Source of the DNA: Sandarakinorhabdus sp.
Lineage (GTDB): Bacteria; Pseudomonadota; Alphaproteobacteria; Sphingomonadales; Sphingomonadaceae
NCBI GenBank assembly: GCA_020692215.1
Contig: JAIMKW010000002.1
Span: 186,001 to 250,000, forward strand
Direction of reading: 5' to 3'
DNA: 64,000 nucleotides
Shown here: positions 38,800-48,113 of the stretch, one piece after another
How the letters are laid out: each line of letters opens with the position of its first letter
Position numbering within the stretch: position 1 is the stretch's first letter
Notes under the pieces: model-generated
Told to the model about the DNA's origin: nothing
Databases searched by the model: none
The model's input: only the letters and a program-made list of their open reading frames with translations
Translations under genes and position numbers: made by a program

Positions 38800-39975
38800 A
38801 TGTCGGGAAAGCCTCTAACCGGGATCAAGGTCGTCGAATTCACCCATATGGTGATGGGGCCGGCTGCCGGCCAGATCCTCGCAGACCTCGGCGCCGAGGT
38901 CATCAAGGTCGAGCCGATCGGCGGCGACCCGACCCGCCGGCTGCTGGGGTCGGGTGCGGGCTATTTTCCCATGTACAACCGCGGCAAACGCTCCATCTGC
39001 CTTGATTTGAAAGCGCCGGAAGGCTGCCGCATCGCAGCTGAACTGGTGGCCCAGGCAGACATTCTGATCGAGAATTACCGCCCCGGCGCAATGGAGCGGC
39101 TGGGCCTTGGCTGGGATTCTCTCCGGGCAGGCAATCCGCGCCTCATCTATGTAACCGAAAAGGGCTTTCTGGCAGGGCCATATGAAAACCGAACCGCGCT
39201 TGATGAGGTTGCCCAGATGATGGGTGGGCTCGCCTACATGACAGGCCCGCCAGGTCGTCCGTTGCGCGCGGGTGCATCTGTCATCGATGTCGCTGGTGGC
39301 ATGTTCTCGGTTATCGGCGCGCTTGCGGCGCTGGCCGAAAGGGAACGAACGGGCAAGGGCCAGAAGGTCGCCGCCGCTCTGTTCGAAACAACGGTCTATC
39401 TGGTCGGCCAGCATATGGCGCAGAAGGCGGTTACTGGAACGGCAGCCGCGCCGATGCCCGCGCGGATTTCAGCCTGGGCAATCTATGATGTGTTCGAAAC
39501 TGCCGACGATGACCATATGTTCGTCGGTGTCGTCACCGATGCCCTGTGGCAGAAATTCTGTACACTGTTCGATCTGCCCGACCTCTGGGCAAGACAGGAA
39601 TGGCGCGCCAACAATGCCCGCGTCCTTGCGCGGGGCGAAATAATGCCAGCAGTTCGTGCGCGCCTGAAACAGTTTACCAAGGCCGAGCTGCTTGCCCGGC
39701 TTGACGGTTCGGGCCTTCCGTTCGCACCGATCGGAAGGCCCGAAGATCTGTTCGAAGATCCGCACCTTCTCGCCTCTGGCGGCCTTGCCCCTGTAACCCT
39801 CCCCGATGGGCAGGCAACCCTGCTGCCGCTGATCCCGGTCGAGATGGAAGGCGCAAGGCCGGGTGCCGATGGCACACTGGCAGGCATCGGAGACCATAGC
39901 GAGGCCCTGCTTGCCAGCCTGGGCTATCCGCCCGACGCCATCAGCCGCTTGCTGGCCAATGGCATGGTCCAATAA
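38800..39975 (+). CDS. CaiB/BaiF-family (class III) CoA-transferase
   Basis: A 391-residue class III CoA-transferase: N-terminal KVVEFTHMVMGPAAGQILADLGAEVIKVE, the FDLK-type CLDLKAPEG, and the region carrying the catalytic Asp (DEVAQMMGGL). It transfers CoA between carboxylic acids. Divergent by about 65 bases from an HMG-CoA lyase-family gene and followed by a GntR-type regulator, so it probably takes part in catabolism of an acid that is CoA-activated and then cleaved. AAGGA lies 5 bases before the ATG. Confidence 0.9.
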   Translation: MSGKPLTGIKVVEFTHMVMGPAAGQILADLGAEVIKVEPIGGDPTRRLLGSGAGYFPMYNRGKRSICLDLKAPEGCRIAAELVAQADILIENYRPGAMERLGLGWDSLRAGNPRLIYVTEKGFLAGPYENRTALDEVAQMMGGLAYMTGPPGRPLRAGASVIDVAGGMFSVIGALAALAERERTGKGQKVAAALFETTVYLVGQHMAQKAVTGTAAAPMPARISAWAIYDVFETADDDHMFVGVVTDALWQKFCTLFDLPDLWARQEWRANNARVLARGEIMPAVRARLKQFTKAELLARLDGSGLPFAPIGRPEDLFEDPHLLASGGLAPVTLPDGQATLLPLIPVEMEGARPGADGTLAGIGDHSEALLASLGYPPDAISRLLANGMVQ

Positions 39976-40051
39976 TGTAAGGTGTGACCGCTTGCTGGAC
40001 CATGCGCTCGGCCCTAATGTGCAGCCGTCCTTGGAGGGAGGGCTACGCAGC

Positions 40052-40720
40052 ATGCCAGCCAATCGTCAGACCCTATTCGGCGTCCGGTCACCTGCTGATC
40101 TGGCCAACGCGATAATGGCGCGGATTCGGGGCCGGGATCTTCCCGCCGGCGCCCGCCTCGATCCTGTCAGGCTGGCGCCCATAATGGGTGCAGCGGAAGA
40201 CCAGATTTCCCGGGCACTGGAAATGCTTGAAAGCAGCGGCGCTGTAATCCGGAATGGCACGGTCTGGATGGTTCGGCGCGATCGCAAGGCACAGCCGCGT
40301 GAAATCCTGTCCAGGGGCAAGCCCGCCCTTCTGGCAATCGCGAGGCTGGCAGCCAGCCATGCCTCCCCGGCACAGGCAGCTGCGATCTCTGCTGCACGCG
40401 ACAGGCTGGGTGGCCTTTCGGGCGATGGCGGGCTGGCAACACGCGCGGCGGCCTACCGGGAAACAATGGAACTGGCAGCGCTTGCCAGTGGCAGCCGCTT
40501 TCACGCCGGAACGCTGCGGCAAATGCTGGACGAAGCAGCGGATCTGTTTGCCCCAATCGCCCAGCGGGACATGCAGATGTACCCTCGGCCGAATCCGGAT
40601 GGCGAACTGCTGCGGTTCGCGCGCGCCATTGTGGCCGGCGATCCCGATGCTGCCGAAGCGGCCATGAAAGACCATCTGCTGCTGCTCGCGCGCCATATGG
40701 ATGCCCTGCAGGAAAGCTGA
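40052..40720 (+). CDS. GntR-family (FCD-type) transcriptional regulator
   Basis: A 222-residue protein: an N-terminal winged helix (about 5-65: ADLANAIMARIRGRDLPAGA, ...LEMLESSGAVIRNGTVWMVRR), then an all-helical ligand-binding domain ending RAIVAGDPDAAEAAMKDHL, the FCD pattern of FadR-subfamily regulators. The metal-binding Asp/His set typical of FCD is only partly recognisable. It sits 76 bases after the CoA-transferase gene on the same strand and most likely controls that gene and the divergent lyase. GGAGGGAGG lies about 12 bases before the ATG. Confidence 0.78.
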   Translation: MPANRQTLFGVRSPADLANAIMARIRGRDLPAGARLDPVRLAPIMGAAEDQISRALEMLESSGAVIRNGTVWMVRRDRKAQPREILSRGKPALLAIARLAASHASPAQAAAISAARDRLGGLSGDGGLATRAAAYRETMELAALASGSRFHAGTLRQMLDEAADLFAPIAQRDMQMYPRPNPDGELLRFARAIVAGDPDAAEAAMKDHLLLLARHMDALQES

Positions 40721-40733
40721 TCGCCTTTTTGCT

Positions 40734-41915
40734 TCAGCGCGAGCGGGTAAGCTCCCGCATCGCCCGATCCAGCCCCTCCAGCGTCAGCGGGAACATTCGG
40801 CCCTCCATCAACGCCTTCATCATCTGGATGGATTGGCTATGGGCCCAATGCTGCTCGGGTATCGGGTTCAGCCAGACCGCGGAGTGATAGACGTCCGTCA
40901 GCCGCTTCATCCAGACTTCGCCGGCCTCCTCGTTCCAGTGCTCCACTGATCCGCCGGCATAGTTGATCTCGTAAGGGCTCATCGAGGCATCGCCGACGAA
41001 GATCAGTTTATAGTCATGCGGATATTTGTGAAGCACGTCGAAGGTTGGCGTCCGCTCCGACCAGCGGCGCTTGTTGTCCTGCCACAGCGCTTCATAGGGG
41101 CAATTGTGAAAATAGAAATATTCCAAGTGCTTGAACTCGGTCCGTGCGGCCGAGAACAGCTCTTCCATCACCTTGATATGCGGGTCCATCGATCCGCCGA
41201 CATCGAGGAACAGCAGCAGCTTCACGGCATTGTGGCGTTCGGGCCGCATCACGATATCGAGATAGGCCTTGCGGGCAGTACCCTTGATCGTCGCATCCAG
41301 ATCAAGCTCGTCGGCAGCGCCCTCGCGCGCGAATTTGCGCAACCGGCGCAGCGCAACCTTGATGTTGCGTGTGCCCAGTTCAACCGTAGCGTCCAGGTTC
41401 TTGAACTCGCGCTTGTCCCACACCTTCACGGCCCGGTTGTGGCGGTTCTCGTCCTGCCCGATGCGAACGCCCTCGGGATTGTAGCCATGCGCACCGAACG
41501 GAGACGTTCCGCCCGTGCCGATCCACTTGCTCCCGCCCTGGTGCCGCTCTTTCTGTTCTTCCAGACGCTTCTTCAGCGTCTCCATGATCTCCTCCCACGA
41601 GCCGAGAGCCTTGATCTTCTCCATCTCCTCGTCCGAGAGGTAGAGTTCGGCAATCTTGCGCAACCACTCTTCGGGAATTTCCGCAGTTCCAGTTTCAATA
41701 ACCGTTTCCAGGCCCTTGAAAACTTTTCCGAATACCTGATCAAATCGATCAAGAAGGCCCTCATCCTTCACATAGATCGAGCGCGACAGGAAGTAGAAAT
41801 CCTCGATGCGGCGCTCGATCACGCCCTTCTCCATCGCCTCAAGAAGCATGAGATGCTCCTTCAGCGAAGCGGGGATCTTGGCAGCGCGGAGCTCGTCGAG
41901 AAATGTCAGAAACAT
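40734..41915 (-). CDS. VWA domain protein, CoxE-like
   Basis: A 393-residue protein of the CoxE-like VWA family (COG3825 type): N-terminal MFLTFLDELRAAKIPASLKEHL, a helical domain with EEWLRKIAELYLSDEEM, a basic linker, and a C-terminal VWA domain with LLFLDVGGSMDPHIKVM as its metal-site motif (Asp-x-Gly-x-Ser variant) and KLIFVGDASMSPYEI. Relatives pair with MoxR AAA+ ATPases that remodel or load metals into enzymes; no moxR gene is next to it here, although in many genomes one is close. The start at 41915 matches the conserved MFLTF. Confidence 0.88.
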   Translation of the reverse strand: MFLTFLDELRAAKIPASLKEHLMLLEAMEKGVIERRIEDFYFLSRSIYVKDEGLLDRFDQVFGKVFKGLETVIETGTAEIPEEWLRKIAELYLSDEEMEKIKALGSWEEIMETLKKRLEEQKERHQGGSKWIGTGGTSPFGAHGYNPEGVRIGQDENRHNRAVKVWDKREFKNLDATVELGTRNIKVALRRLRKFAREGAADELDLDATIKGTARKAYLDIVMRPERHNAVKLLLFLDVGGSMDPHIKVMEELFSAARTEFKHLEYFYFHNCPYEALWQDNKRRWSERTPTFDVLHKYPHDYKLIFVGDASMSPYEINYAGGSVEHWNEEAGEVWMKRLTDVYHSAVWLNPIPEQHWAHSQSIQMMKALMEGRMFPLTLEGLDRAMRELTRSR

Positions 41916-42028
41916 GGGCGCCAGACTAGGCGGGGCCACGGCCGGCCGCCACCCGTCAAAAGCGCTGTGCCCCGGGCGGAATAACCAGCCATCACGACAA
42001 GCCCTGCCCGATCCTGCAACGTACCCGT

Positions 42029-42538
42029 TCAGCCCTCGGCGCTGACCGTGATGCTGATCGTCCTTGCATCACCACTGTCGCTGACACTGATGAGCGCGCC
42101 GCCTTTTCCTTCGGCATTGCCAACGCCTCGAATGGCGCTGCCTTCCTGATCCATCCGCATTTGCTGTTTGGCCCCGCTGGCGGCAATCCTTGCATCATAA
42201 AAAGCGGTGATCTTGGCCAGCGAGTCCGCCGATTCCAGCACGACGACGCTCCCCGAACTCCCGCCTGCATCGGAACCGGTCATGGTGGAAATCACTTTCG
42301 CGCCCGGATACAGCGGCGCGAACGCCGGAAGCGCGTCGGCCACTTTTGCACTGCCCGCCGCAAGTCCGCTGCCTTCGGTTGCGATGGAAGCGCTCGCCCC
42401 GTCGCTGGTCGTTACGTTGATTGTTCCATCGCTTGATTTCGTGACTTTGCCGTCGGCATTTTCCGCAACTGTCACGTCGTTGGAGCCGCATGCTGCAAGC
42501 GCCAGGCCTGCTGAGATCACAAATATAAAGGTTCTCAT
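42029..42538 (-). CDS. Predicted lipoprotein (paralogue of the next gene)
   Basis: A 169-residue protein with a lipoprotein signal (lipobox LAAC, Cys17), a Ser/Thr-rich linker, then a domain beginning ALPAFAPLYPGAKVI and continuing VVVLESADSLAKITAFYDARIAASG. The same pattern is in the neighbouring gene at 42542-43060. I do not recognise a named family; the block YPGAK...FYDARI..SG resembles uncharacterised periplasmic domains. GGAG lies 9 bases before the ATG. Three bases separate it from its paralogue, so both are in one transcript. Confidence 0.8.
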   Translation of the reverse strand: MRTFIFVISAGLALAACGSNDVTVAENADGKVTKSSDGTINVTTSDGASASIATEGSGLAAGSAKVADALPAFAPLYPGAKVISTMTGSDAGGSSGSVVVLESADSLAKITAFYDARIAASGAKQQMRMDQEGSAIRGVGNAEGKGGALISVSDSGDARTISITVSAEG

Positions 42539-42541
42539 GGT

Positions 42542-43060
42542 CTATTTCTCCTTTTCTGCCGCAGCGCCCATCTGCCGCGGCCTGACCTCATTGGGCAATG
42601 CCTGCCTCTGAACAGCTGCGATGGCCGACTGGCCCGCCGTGATCACGATCGTTGTGGTCTTGCCGTCTTCGCCCGGGCCAACGGAAATCATGCCGCCCTT
42701 TCCGTCGATACCGCCGCTTTCGTAAATCCTGACAGCACTGTCATCTTCATCGACACGAAGCCCGGCCTTGACCCCGGCGCTCTTCGCCCTTGCATCGTAG
42801 AATCCGATCACTTTCTCGACGGAATCCGGTGTTTCCAGAACGACCATCGTTCCCTTCAAGTCCCCAACGGTCTTGTCGGTCTCTTGCGTCTTGATGGTCG
42901 AACCGGGATAGCGGGGCGCAAACTCCGGGAGGCCCGTAGCCTCCGCTGCCGTTTCATCCGTCTTTGCAGAAGATGGGGCTGGTTCGGTGCAGGCCGCTGT
43001 TACGAGGCAGGCCGCCAAGGCACCAATTTCGCACAAGCGCACCTTGTGATTGATCATCAT
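42542..43060 (-). CDS. Predicted lipoprotein (paralogue of the preceding gene)
   Basis: A 172-residue protein with a signal peptide ending in TAAC (Cys24), then GLPEFAPRYPGSTIKTQET and VVLETPDSVEKVIGFYDARAKSAG, aligning with the downstream lipoprotein at the YPG, VVLE-x2-DS and FYDAR positions. It has an extra Gln/Arg/Lys-rich tail after IVITAGQ. Two adjacent Met codons can start it. Tandem duplication is the simplest explanation for the pair. Function unknown; divergent from an SDR gene. Confidence 0.8.
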   Translation of the reverse strand: MMINHKVRLCEIGALAACLVTAACTEPAPSSAKTDETAAEATGLPEFAPRYPGSTIKTQETDKTVGDLKGTMVVLETPDSVEKVIGFYDARAKSAGVKAGLRVDEDDSAVRIYESGGIDGKGGMISVGPGEDGKTTTIVITAGQSAIAAVQRQALPNEVRPRQMGAAAEKEK

Positions 43061-43211
43061 TTCACCCCGTTTGTCGGCAGGGCCATATCAGGCTCCTGTC
43101 AAATTCCAGCGGTAACGCCGGAGGCCGTCCGCTCTAGGCCATATGTCATGGCTTGGAATGAATGCTCCGGCAAGACCCGGCAAATTCCATACCCCCGCAA
43201 GGAGACGACAG

Positions 43212-43937
43212 ATGACCAATTCCTGGCCCGAATTCAAAGGCAAGCGTGTGCTCATAACCGGTGGCAGCCAAGGGATTGGTCTTGCAACCGCTAAAGCCTT
43301 TGCCGATTCCGGCGCCGAAGTTCTGGTTACCGGCACGCGCGCCACCGCTGCCGACTATGCCGACAATCTTGCGGCCTTCACCTACATTCAGGCAGATTTT
43401 GCATCGCCCGAAGCTGCAAAAACCGTTGCCGCAGCGGCCGGCGCGATCGACATTCTGGTCAACAACGCCGGCACAGGCCGTGCCGATGAATATACCGACG
43501 AAGGCTTTCGCGCAGTCATCGATGTAAATCTCAACGCTGTCATGGCGCTCAGCCTTGCGCTGCATCCTGCGCTGAAGGCGAAGGCTGGCAGTATCGTCAA
43601 CATGGGCTCGCTTTCCAGCTTTCTGGCGCTGCGCGAAACCCCGGCCTACACGGCATCGAAAGCCGGCCTTCTGGGCCTTACGCGTGCCCTGGCAGACAAG
43701 TGGGCAGCCGACGGTATCCGCGTGAACATGGTCGCGCCGGGCTTTATCCGGACGCGGATGACCGAGATCTCCCGCACGGATGCCGACTATGAACGCCGGC
43801 TGCTGAAGGCTGTTCCCATGCGTCGCTGGGGCGAGCCAGAGGAAGTGGCTGAAGTGGTGCTGTTCCTCGCGTCAGCCCGCGCCCCCTATATCACGGGGCA
43901 ATCGATCGCGATCGATGGCGGCTTGATGCTGCGCTGA
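43212..43937 (+). CDS. Short-chain dehydrogenase/reductase (SDR)
   Basis: Classical SDR of 241 residues: cofactor motif TGGSQGIGLA, NNAG (VNNAGTG), catalytic SLSSFLALRETPAYTASKAG (Ser, Tyr, Lys) and C-terminal PYITGQSIAIDGG. The residue set after the second strand (GTRATAADY) suggests NADP(H) use, but this is uncertain. Substrate unknown; the compact ending is like 3-oxoacyl-reductases and sugar dehydrogenases. AAGGAG lies 9 bases before the ATG. Confidence 0.88.
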   Translation: MTNSWPEFKGKRVLITGGSQGIGLATAKAFADSGAEVLVTGTRATAADYADNLAAFTYIQADFASPEAAKTVAAAAGAIDILVNNAGTGRADEYTDEGFRAVIDVNLNAVMALSLALHPALKAKAGSIVNMGSLSSFLALRETPAYTASKAGLLGLTRALADKWAADGIRVNMVAPGFIRTRMTEISRTDADYERRLLKAVPMRRWGEPEEVAEVVLFLASARAPYITGQSIAIDGGLMLR

Positions 43938-43964
43938 ACCGCAGGCCGGGAACTGCTTGCAAAG

Positions 43965-44180
43965 CTATTTGCTGGGCTGTGCAGGCCGTTTTCCGTCTTT
44001 CAGGTCGGCTGGACTGTCGGCAGCAATGACCGGGCCTGAAGCGGCCGCCTCGGCAGCGCGGACATCCGTTACAGACCGCTCCAGCCCGATCTCGACAGAG
44101 GCATCCGCAGCCTCGGGCTCCGCCTCGCCGCAGGCCTGCAGGCAGATAAACGGCAGCAATAGCATTGCAGGGCGTCTCAT
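43965..44180 (-). CDS. Small predicted lipoprotein downstream of mlaA
   Basis: A 71-residue product with a short signal peptide and lipobox LQAC (Cys17), followed by an acidic Glu/Ala-rich region (EAEPEAADASVEIGLE) and a charged end. AAGGAC lies close before the ATG. It is 26 bases downstream of mlaA on the same strand, so it is likely co-transcribed with it. No homologous family recognised; being short, it may still be a chance frame, though the lipobox and ribosome site argue for a gene. Confidence 0.6.
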   Translation of the reverse strand: MRRPAMLLLPFICLQACGEAEPEAADASVEIGLERSVTDVRAAEAAASGPVIAADSPADLKDGKRPAQPSK

Positions 44181-44206
44181 GGCCGTCCTTTCAGAAACAG
44201 CTGTTC

Positions 44207-45067
44207 TCAGGGTTGGGGCACCTCTGCCTCTGTCTCTGCGGTCTTGGGTGCCAGTTGCAGGCCAGGCTCTGGCGCTGCCGGCGTCGCAGGCCCTTCAGCG
44301 GGCGCAGCGGAGCTCAGTGGTTCAGGGTAGAGCAGGTCGTCCTCATCGGGTTCGGGTGGCAGATTGCCATCGAAAATCTGGTATCGCCGCAATTGCAGCC
44401 AAGCCGAACGAACAGTTGCATAGGGGTCGGCAGATCCTTGCAACAGCTGTTCCCCCTGATCCTTCAACCCGGCGCGGAGATCGAGGACCCGAACACCCAG
44501 CTGGATGAATCGTTCCTCCGTCGAAAGGACACGATTCTTGCCGTAGTCGACAGGATCAAGCGCAAAATCGACAAAGAAGCCCACACCGTCGCGTACGGTC
44601 GATGGCCCCAGGAACGGCAGCATCACGAATGGCCCGGAAGGAACATTCCACACCGCCAACGTCTGGCCGAAATCATGCGGCTGTTCGGTCAGGCCCATTG
44701 CTGTTGCATGGTCGGATACGCCAAGCCCCAGAATTCCGTTGATCAGAATGCGGTCCAGCGCCCGAAATGCGCTCTTGATTTTCCCCTGGGCCACGGCGTT
44801 GGCCAGGTTGGTTGGCTCCTGCAGGTTGTCATAGGCATTGCGGATACCGTTGCGGGCAGCCTCCGGCACTGCAAAGCGATAGCCGTCTGTTATCGGCGAC
44901 AGAACCGCGCGATCGATCTTGTCGGTCAGCTTGAAGATTTTCCGGTTCGTGCCTTCCCATGGGTCGGCTTTTGCGGTCTCGGTAATGGCAACCCGATCAA
45001 GCCGTTCGCCGCTGTGGGCACAGCCCGCGAGGCCGAGAAGGACAATCAAAAGGGCAGGGTGTTGCAT
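44207..45067 (-). CDS. mlaA: Outer-membrane lipid-asymmetry lipoprotein MlaA
   Basis: VacJ/MlaA family, 286 residues: lipoprotein signal with LAGC (Cys16), then DPWEGTNRKIFKLTDKIDRAVL, NLQEPTNLANAVAQGKIKSAFRALDR, GPFVMLPFLGPSTVRDGVGF, and a long Pro/Ala/Glu-rich disordered C-terminus. MlaA sits in the outer membrane with porins and removes misplaced phospholipids from the outer leaflet, feeding the Mla pathway. No mlaBCDEF genes are in the window. The start at 45067 gives a normal lipoprotein signal; 45091 is an alternative. Confidence 0.92.
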   Translation of the reverse strand: MQHPALLIVLLGLAGCAHSGERLDRVAITETAKADPWEGTNRKIFKLTDKIDRAVLSPITDGYRFAVPEAARNGIRNAYDNLQEPTNLANAVAQGKIKSAFRALDRILINGILGLGVSDHATAMGLTEQPHDFGQTLAVWNVPSGPFVMLPFLGPSTVRDGVGFFVDFALDPVDYGKNRVLSTEERFIQLGVRVLDLRAGLKDQGEQLLQGSADPYATVRSAWLQLRRYQIFDGNLPPEPDEDDLLYPEPLSSAAPAEGPATPAAPEPGLQLAPKTAETEAEVPQP

Positions 45068-45172
45068 CGTTTGATGCGCTAGGAGGAACATCGTCGCAGC
45101 ACAAGGCCCGCAAGCCCATCCGGCTTGGTTCATCATGGGCCTCGGGCAGGGTATTGGTGAATCCGGCACGGA

Positions 45173-45188
45173 TTGACCGGTTGACCGG
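45173..45188 (+). promoter_or_regulatory. Tandem TTGACCGG repeat, probable -35 region
   Basis: Two exact copies of TTGACCGG back to back. The second TTGACC, with a 16-base spacer, places a -10-like TTAAGT at 45203-45208, inside the palindrome at 45193-45212. This would start transcription close to the ATG at 45218, i.e. a leaderless or near-leaderless mRNA. Confidence 0.45.
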
Positions 45189-45192
45189 ATAT

Positions 45193-45212
45193 AAAGACTT
45201 GTTTAAGTCTTT
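45193..45212. promoter_or_regulatory. Operator-like palindrome at the start of the met operon
   Basis: AAAGACTT-GTTT-AAGTCTTT, 8-base perfect arms, ending 5 bases before the ATG of the ArsR-methyltransferase gene and overlapping the likely -10. AT-rich symmetrical sites of this kind are typical of ArsR-family operators, and the ATAAAGA/TCTTT pattern resembles what has been described for SahR/SamR-type methionine regulators. Binding is inferred from position and symmetry. Confidence 0.55.
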
Positions 45213-45217
45213 TTGCT

Positions 45218-46138
45218 ATGAAACGGCTTCACGATGTCTTTGCAGCTCTGGCTGACCCCACCCGTGTGAAGATCATGCTGCTCATTCGGGATCTGGAGCT
45301 TTCGATGGGCGAACTGGCCGACCTTCTCGACCAGAGCCAGCCCCGCGTTTCGCGCCATGTTCGTATCCTTGCGGAAGCAGGCCTCGTCCGGCGCCACAAG
45401 GAAGGGGCTTGGGTGTTCGTCGGGCTTGGTGAAACCGCACCGACCGCTGAAATCTATGCGCTCATCGGCGCACTGCTGCCGAACTCGGACCCAATCGTAA
45501 CAGAACGTGCACGGCTCGCCCAGGTGCGCAGCGAACGGCAAAAGGCGATCGACGACTGGTTTCATGCCAACGCCAGTGAGTGGGATCTGCTCCGCCGCCT
45601 TGGCGGGCAGGATGCCGAGGTGGAGAACGCCATGGTGAAGGCCGCCTGCAATCCCACGGCTGGGCGCCTACTGGATATCGGCACGGGCACGGGACGGCTG
45701 CTGGAACTTCTCAGCGAGCATGCGGATGAAGCCATCGGAATCGACCGTTCGCCCGAAATGCTCCGGCTCGCCAGAGGCAAACTGACGACAAGCGGTAACC
45801 AGAGCGCCGAAGTGCGGCAGGCCGACATGCGCGCGCTGCCATTTCAGGATCAGCGGTTCGACACTGTGACACTGCACCATGTCCTGCATTTTGCGGACGA
45901 TCCGGCCGCCGTGATCGCTGAAGCCGGCCGAACGGTAGCGCCCGGCGGCAAACTGCTGATCGCGGATTATGCATCGCATGCGCGTGAAGAGCTGCGCGCC
46001 CGCTATCAGCATCTTCGGCTCGGTTTCGATGACAATGTCGTTCTGGGGTGGCTCGCGGCCGCCGGACTGAAACCGCGCCTGGTGTCCCGCCATCCTGGCC
46101 CGGAGCTTAGTGTAACAATATGGGAAGGACGCCGATGA
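45218..46138 (+). CDS. ArsR-family regulator fused to a SAM-dependent methyltransferase
   Basis: A 306-residue fusion: an ArsR winged helix (about 1-95: LADPTRVKIMLLI, LLDQSQPRVSRHVRILAEAGLVRR) and a class I methyltransferase domain (about 125-306) with motif I LLDIGTGTGRLLEL (Asp153, G-rich 155-159) and LLIADYASH. The winged helix has no Cys, so it is not a thiolate metal sensor. Being first in an operon with metF and both metH parts, it most likely controls methionine/SAM supply, in line with ArsR-type SahR/SamR regulators predicted in proteobacteria; the methyltransferase-like domain may sense SAM or SAH. Catalysis is unproven. Confidence 0.82.
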   Translation: MKRLHDVFAALADPTRVKIMLLIRDLELSMGELADLLDQSQPRVSRHVRILAEAGLVRRHKEGAWVFVGLGETAPTAEIYALIGALLPNSDPIVTERARLAQVRSERQKAIDDWFHANASEWDLLRRLGGQDAEVENAMVKAACNPTAGRLLDIGTGTGRLLELLSEHADEAIGIDRSPEMLRLARGKLTTSGNQSAEVRQADMRALPFQDQRFDTVTLHHVLHFADDPAAVIAEAGRTVAPGGKLLIADYASHAREELRARYQHLRLGFDDNVVLGWLAAAGLKPRLVSRHPGPELSVTIWEGRR

Positions 46139-47057
46139 ACGCCGCAGACCATGCTCTCAGCGAAGCGCGAAGGGCGCACAGCACGCCCCTGTTCGCCAAT
46201 TTGCCGGGGGATGTTGAGGTCAGCTTCGAATTCTTCCCGCCCAAAACGGAGAAGATGGCGGAAACGCTCTGGCATTCCGTTGAAACACTGGCCCCGCTCA
46301 AGCCACGCTTTGTGTCGGTTACCTATGGTGCTGGCGGATCGACCCGCGAGCGCACCCACGCAACCGTTGCGCGCATCGTTGCTGAAACCGCTATCCCGGC
46401 AGCCGCACACCTCACTTGCGTCGATGCCAGCAAGGCCGACATCGCCGAAGTCGCCAATGCCTATTGGGCAGCAGGCGTCCGCCATATCGTTGCCCTGCGC
46501 GGTGACCCCCCGGTAAAGGATGGCGCGTTGCAGCGCTTTGTGCCGCACCCGGATGGCTATCGCGATGCTGCCGAACTTGTGGCGGGTCTCGCAAGGCTGC
46601 ACCCGTTCGAACTTTCGGTTGGCGCTTATCCGGAAACCCATCCCGAAGCCGCCAGTGCTGAAGCCGACATGGCGCATCTGAAGCGCAAGATCGATGCCGG
46701 CGCGATACGCGCCATTACCCAGTTTTTCTTCCAGCCCGAAACCTTCTTCCGCTTTCGGGATCGCGCAGCCGCTGCCGGGATCACGGCCGATCTCGTGCCC
46801 GGCATCCTCCCGGTCACCAGCTACGCCAATGTAAAGCGCATGGCCGACCAGTGCGGCACTTGCGTGCCCGATTGGATGGGGCGCCTGTTCGAAGGGCTCG
46901 ACAGCCATCCCGAAGCCCGGGAACTGATAGCAGGCACCATCGCTGCCGAAATGGTGCGCCGTCTCTATGCCGGCGGGGTCCGCCATTTTCACTTCTACAC
47001 GCTAAACCGGGCAGAACTGGCCTATGCCATCTGCCACCTCCTGGGGGTCCGCCCGAA

Positions 47058-47061
<4 letters not shown>
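46135..47061 (+). CDS. metF: 5,10-methylenetetrahydrofolate reductase
   Basis: FAD-dependent TIM-barrel enzyme of 308 residues that makes 5-methyl-THF for methionine synthase. Visible are VSFEFFPPKTEKM at the N-terminus, TYGAGGSTRERTH, LRGDPP and the FAD/folate block AITQFFFQPETFF. ATG at 46135 overlaps the previous stop (ATGA); starting there keeps the usual short N-terminus. The stop overlaps the metH first-part start by 4 bases. Confidence 0.96.
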
Positions 47062-48109
<1,048 letters not shown>

Positions 48110-48113
<4 letters not shown>

